Of a stretch of 64,000 nucleotides of DNA, positions 60,901 to 64,000 are shown one piece after another. The DNA is from Penelope pileata (lineage: Eukaryota > Chordata > Aves > Galliformes > Cracidae). The position numbers and the translations under genes are program-made. The stretch spans positions 73,608 to 137,607 of the forward strand of contig WBMW01004120.1 in assembly GCA_013396635.1 (NCBI GenBank), given 5' to 3'. The notes beneath the pieces are model-generated. The model was not told the DNA's origin, did not search any database, and saw nothing but the letters and a program-made list of their open reading frames with translations. Positions within the stretch are counted from its first letter, which is position 1, and every line of letters begins with the position of its first letter.

Positions 60901-61701
60901 AAGGGCATTCTTCCAGAAGAGAATTGCACCTGTTTAATGAGCAGTTTTATTAAACTGGTGCAATTTGTTCAAGCTGAAGGAGAACTACTGATGAAGAACT
61001 AATATGAGCAGTGAGGGAAGAGGAACAGAGAAAAATCCCCACAGAATAACCTTAAGAAATAGAAGTTCTGCAGACCTGGCCAAAGCACAGATGTCTGCAG
61101 CATGTGACAATGTTTTTGCATCATCTGCTCTTTTTCCCTAAAATAAATGGTCACGAAAGCAAAGCAGAAAGGAGAGCAGCCAGCAGAGCAGAGGGCGAGC
61201 GCCTGCAAGGCCCGGTGGGTGGGGGTGCCACCCAACCAGCATGACCGTGCCCACACCGGTCTGCATGCCAGGGATTTGGAGCAACTTATTTGCAAGAATT
61301 GTCTCATTAGAACTAAAAGAAGTCTTCCAGACTGACAGGAGGATGAGACACAAAGGAGGAAGTGGTGAACACGGAATCCATCGTTTCTGGAGGTTGGGGC
61401 TGTCCACTCGGTCCCAGCCAGGAGATAACAGCCTCATGGCAATCAACACTGCTGTTCCTACAGTCTTCTAAATAATCCTGTCCTTCACAAAGGAAAGAAA
61501 AATTCTGCACCACTTCTTCTGACCAAGCTAGAGATCTTTCTTCAGCCAGACAAGGAGTTAGTGAATGTCTCCCTGCCCAGTGCTCCGCTCCCCAGGCACA
61601 GGACAAGGCCCCTGCTGCCCTCAGAGCAGGAACTGTGGCTCCTGTGCAGGAACGTGCTGAGCCCTTCTCTTGGCTGCTGCCAGCAATTATCACAAAACGA
61701 C

Positions 61702-61707
61702 TTTATT
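61702..61707 (-). terminator. Possible minus-strand poly(A) signal
   Basis: The minus strand reads CACAATAAAGTCGTTTTGTG, an AATAAA with T/G-rich sequence after it. It is compatible with the end of a convergent gene, but there is no coding support. Confidence 0.25.
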
Positions 61708-63104
61708 GTGCATGTGACAGCTGGTGACACTGACTCAGGGAGTTTTAGCAGCTTCTACGCTACAGGTTTCAGAACAGGGTTATGGTGAGGACACCCTGAT
61801 GTTCAGCAGCCCGAACAGCTGGACACGTGCAAGGCAGTATGAAGAACTGCAGTCTTTTGTGCAAGACAAAGCAGCACACATTGGCATCTTGCCCCCACGC
61901 TGACAGCGCAGGGCTGCAACAGCTGAGCCTTCCCCGCAGGGCAGGGCCGGAGGAGGACCAGGCAGGAGGGGACGCAGCAACGCAGGACGCGGGGACACCT
62001 CCCTAGGACAGAGCTGGCACAGATGGGGAAACTGGAAAAGCAACAGCAGGACTGAAACTTGCAATAGTAAGAAAGGCAGCTCAGCTCAGACACAAACTCA
62101 CTTTCTCCAGGGATAAGGAAGGAAAAGGCTCCTGGGTTGTGCTCCTTTACAGCCTTTCACCCAGTGCCATGCTTGATGGAGGACAGCACAGGCAGCGAAG
62201 CCCCTCACCACTTGTTGTTGTAGCACTCACAGCATCTCCCTGAGGGCTCCCTGGGCACAGCACGACTTCTATAACCCCACCTCACCTCTAAGTGCAGCAG
62301 TAGCAGCTGTAACTGAAACCTACGGCGACCTCGGGACGTTTGCATGGAAATGTGTGTTCTGCTCCGTGAGGCTGTGACCGAAGGTTTGATCCTTGCCTTC
62401 TGATGTCTGCTCCAGGCCGTCACTTGGCTGTATCTACGACTTCTCAAGACATCTTCAAAATGCTGTTTGTCCTTATTGCAGCACTGCAGCTGACCTTAAA
62501 GGCAAGCTTCGTGCAGGTGTGCGTTCCAAAGGACTTTGCATCAGCAGCTCCTCCCGATGCCTCGTATTTTCCTCAAGAAAAGCTATAAAGCCACGAAGGA
62601 CCAGAAGCTGGAGATTCCTTTCCTTTCACATCATGTGCAGCATTAGCCTCATCCCGCAACAATCTGAGAGGAATTTGTGGGGAAGAATCAGGGCTCAGAA
62701 AGGGAAACAAAGGTGCTCGAAGGAAGAGGCTGCTTTAAGAGGTTCAATGTCAGCGTGAGCTCCAAGGCTGCGAGGAGCACTCCCGAAGGGACGCAGCAAA
62801 CTGGTCACGTAACAGACAAAGGATTTTAGATTCACCTTTGGCTATTTAGCAACCACTGTTCTTACGAGACATCCAGCTAGAGCAAACCCTGGGCCTTGGA
62901 CCAAAAATACGTTGCAAGCTTGGTTCTTAATTTTGGGAACGGGGTGCTAAACCTCTTCTCCTGCTCGGTTAACAGAGCAGAAGCAGACAGAACCATGCTC
63001 CTGTTTGTCAGTCTTGGTTTGTCTGGGCTCAGGTGGTTGGTTACCAACCACATCTGGGAGCTTCCTCCTGCAGTACAGACGACTTTAAACCTAGAAATGA
63101 AGAG

Positions 63105-63192
63105 ACTTCATCAAAATGAAGAGACTTCAGCGTCACGGTTGGACTAGGTGATCTGGTAGGTCCTTTCCAGCCTTGTGTTTCTATGATCCTGT
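63105..63192 (+). mobile_element. CR1 LINE 3' end
   Basis: GGTTGGACTAGGTGATCTGG then TAGGTCCTTTCCAGCCTTGT and the tail TTTCTATGATCCTGTGA match the canonical CR1 3' terminus. A short duplicated GAAGAGACTTCA lies just upstream. Confidence 0.85.
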
Positions 63193-63900
63193 GACTTCAA
63201 CCCCCCCAGAATCGGAATTCTGAGGTGCTCAACAGCCTTTAATTCGTTATGAACCTAGAGGCAGAGATTAAAAAAAAAAAAAAAGGCAAAAAAATACATC
63301 ACATCCTTAATCTAGGAAAAAAGTCAGTATTTTTACAGCACATAATCAGACCAATTTATTTCACTGGAGGAAGGGGAGGGTAGCAATGTGCATTTCCCGT
63401 TTCCTTTCTGTAGCCTGACGCACTGTGGTCACCGTGACAGTCTGCACACGTCATCCCTAAAGCAAAAGGAGAGATTGAAAAATAAACAGAGAGGGAAAAC
63501 CCCTGCAACAGGGAAGGGCATTCTGCAGTTCCAGATTCACGTTTCAACAGAACTCATCGTGTGTGCGGGGTGGGGAGCACCCTGCCTTGTACACCAGGAA
63601 TAATGTTTTAGAAGAGCCCTACAGCTGAGCACAGCGATGGTGCTGCTCCACTCCGGACTTCACGCAGAGGAAATTCCCCATCGCTCACAACCACCCAGCC
63701 CAACCCACCCTTCCCCTCCCCCTCCAAAAAAACTCCTCTGCTGTTCCAGTTCTCAGCTGGTTTAAACGTTTCTCTGCGGCCTGGCAGCATCCTTGGTCTT
63801 TCACGCAAGCAAGCTTTCTGCTCAGTGACGTTCTAAGCGACAGGAGACGGCTACGTAGGAGGAACTGAGGCTTCGAACAGTCTTGCCAATTTTTAAAACT

Positions 63901-63925
63901 TTTATTAGTCTCAGTTTGCTTTATT
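63901..63925 (-). terminator. Tandem minus-strand poly(A) signals at the window edge
   Basis: TTTATT at 63,901-63,906 and at 63,920-63,925 give two AATAAA on the minus strand, 19 bases apart. A gene convergent with PTPRS (KDM4B in mammals) could end here, its transcript entering from beyond 64,000. This is an inference from synteny; no coding sequence is visible. Confidence 0.3.
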
Positions 63926-64000
63926 CTCAGAGACATCTATAGAAAACGGCAAAGTCTTAGAAATAAAAAAACCCTGTTTCAAACTTCTTACAAATACGCA

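Larger units (their letters stand above)
55666..63069. other. 3' flanking region, distal part
   Basis: No exon was supported on either strand, apart from the candidate CR1 fragment near 57,750 listed separately. Several plus-strand TTTATT (minus-strand AATAAA) sites occur, including 61,702-61,707, so part of this interval may be the 3' UTR of a minus-strand neighbour. This cannot be shown from sequence alone. Confidence 0.5.

Noticed and set aside
63608..64000. Coding exons of KDM4B at the right edge
   Set aside because: No Jumonji, PHD or Tudor-like peptide appears on the minus strand. Only poly(A)-type signals are visible.

Overview
The window is vertebrate nuclear DNA and almost certainly avian, most likely chicken or another galliform. 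The evidence is a GC-rich gene with compact introns, CR1 LINE 3' ends of the bird type (tails near 31,600, 45,000 and 63,150, and a reverse copy near 52,310), and a protein matching the vertebrate receptor tyrosine phosphatase sigma. There is no bacterial, phage or plasmid content. No tRNA, rRNA or CRISPR array was seen.

Positions 1-48,045 hold the 3' three quarters of one plus-strand gene, PTPRS (RPTP-sigma, LAR family; the chicken orthologue is CRYP-alpha). I could place 29 consecutive coding exons (e1-e29 here) from 1,623 to the stop codon at 45,834-45,836. All splice phases agree, giving 5,111 coding bases: the last two bases of a split codon, then 1,702 codons and a stop. In order they encode the third Ig domain (e1), eight fibronectin III repeats (e2-e11), a membrane-proximal segment with a furin-like site (e12-e13), the transmembrane helix (e14), a juxtamembrane region with two small cassette exons (e15-e18), the active phosphatase domain D1 (e19-e23) and the inactive-type domain D2 (e24-e29). 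The promoter, signal peptide, Ig1 and Ig2 lie upstream of the window.

The exon phases show the isoform switches directly. A 27-bp and a 12-bp microexon and a 48-bp cassette are each in frame when skipped. The five-exon block for FN4-FN7 is symmetric (phase 1/1), which explains the long and short ectodomain isoforms. There is also a NAGNAG acceptor, a GC-AG intron and a strong decoy donor inside the FN4 exon.

The 3' UTR runs to an ATTAAA signal at 48,020. From about 48,050 to 64,000 I found no supportable protein-coding exon. That stretch holds minisatellites (one whose units each contain a splice-donor consensus), CR1 fragments, AT-rich islands that look like conserved non-coding elements, and possible poly(A) signals of a convergent minus-strand gene. 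In mammals the 3' neighbour is KDM4B, but no coding sequence confirms it here. I did not find a new biological system; the noteworthy material is splicing architecture and repeats.
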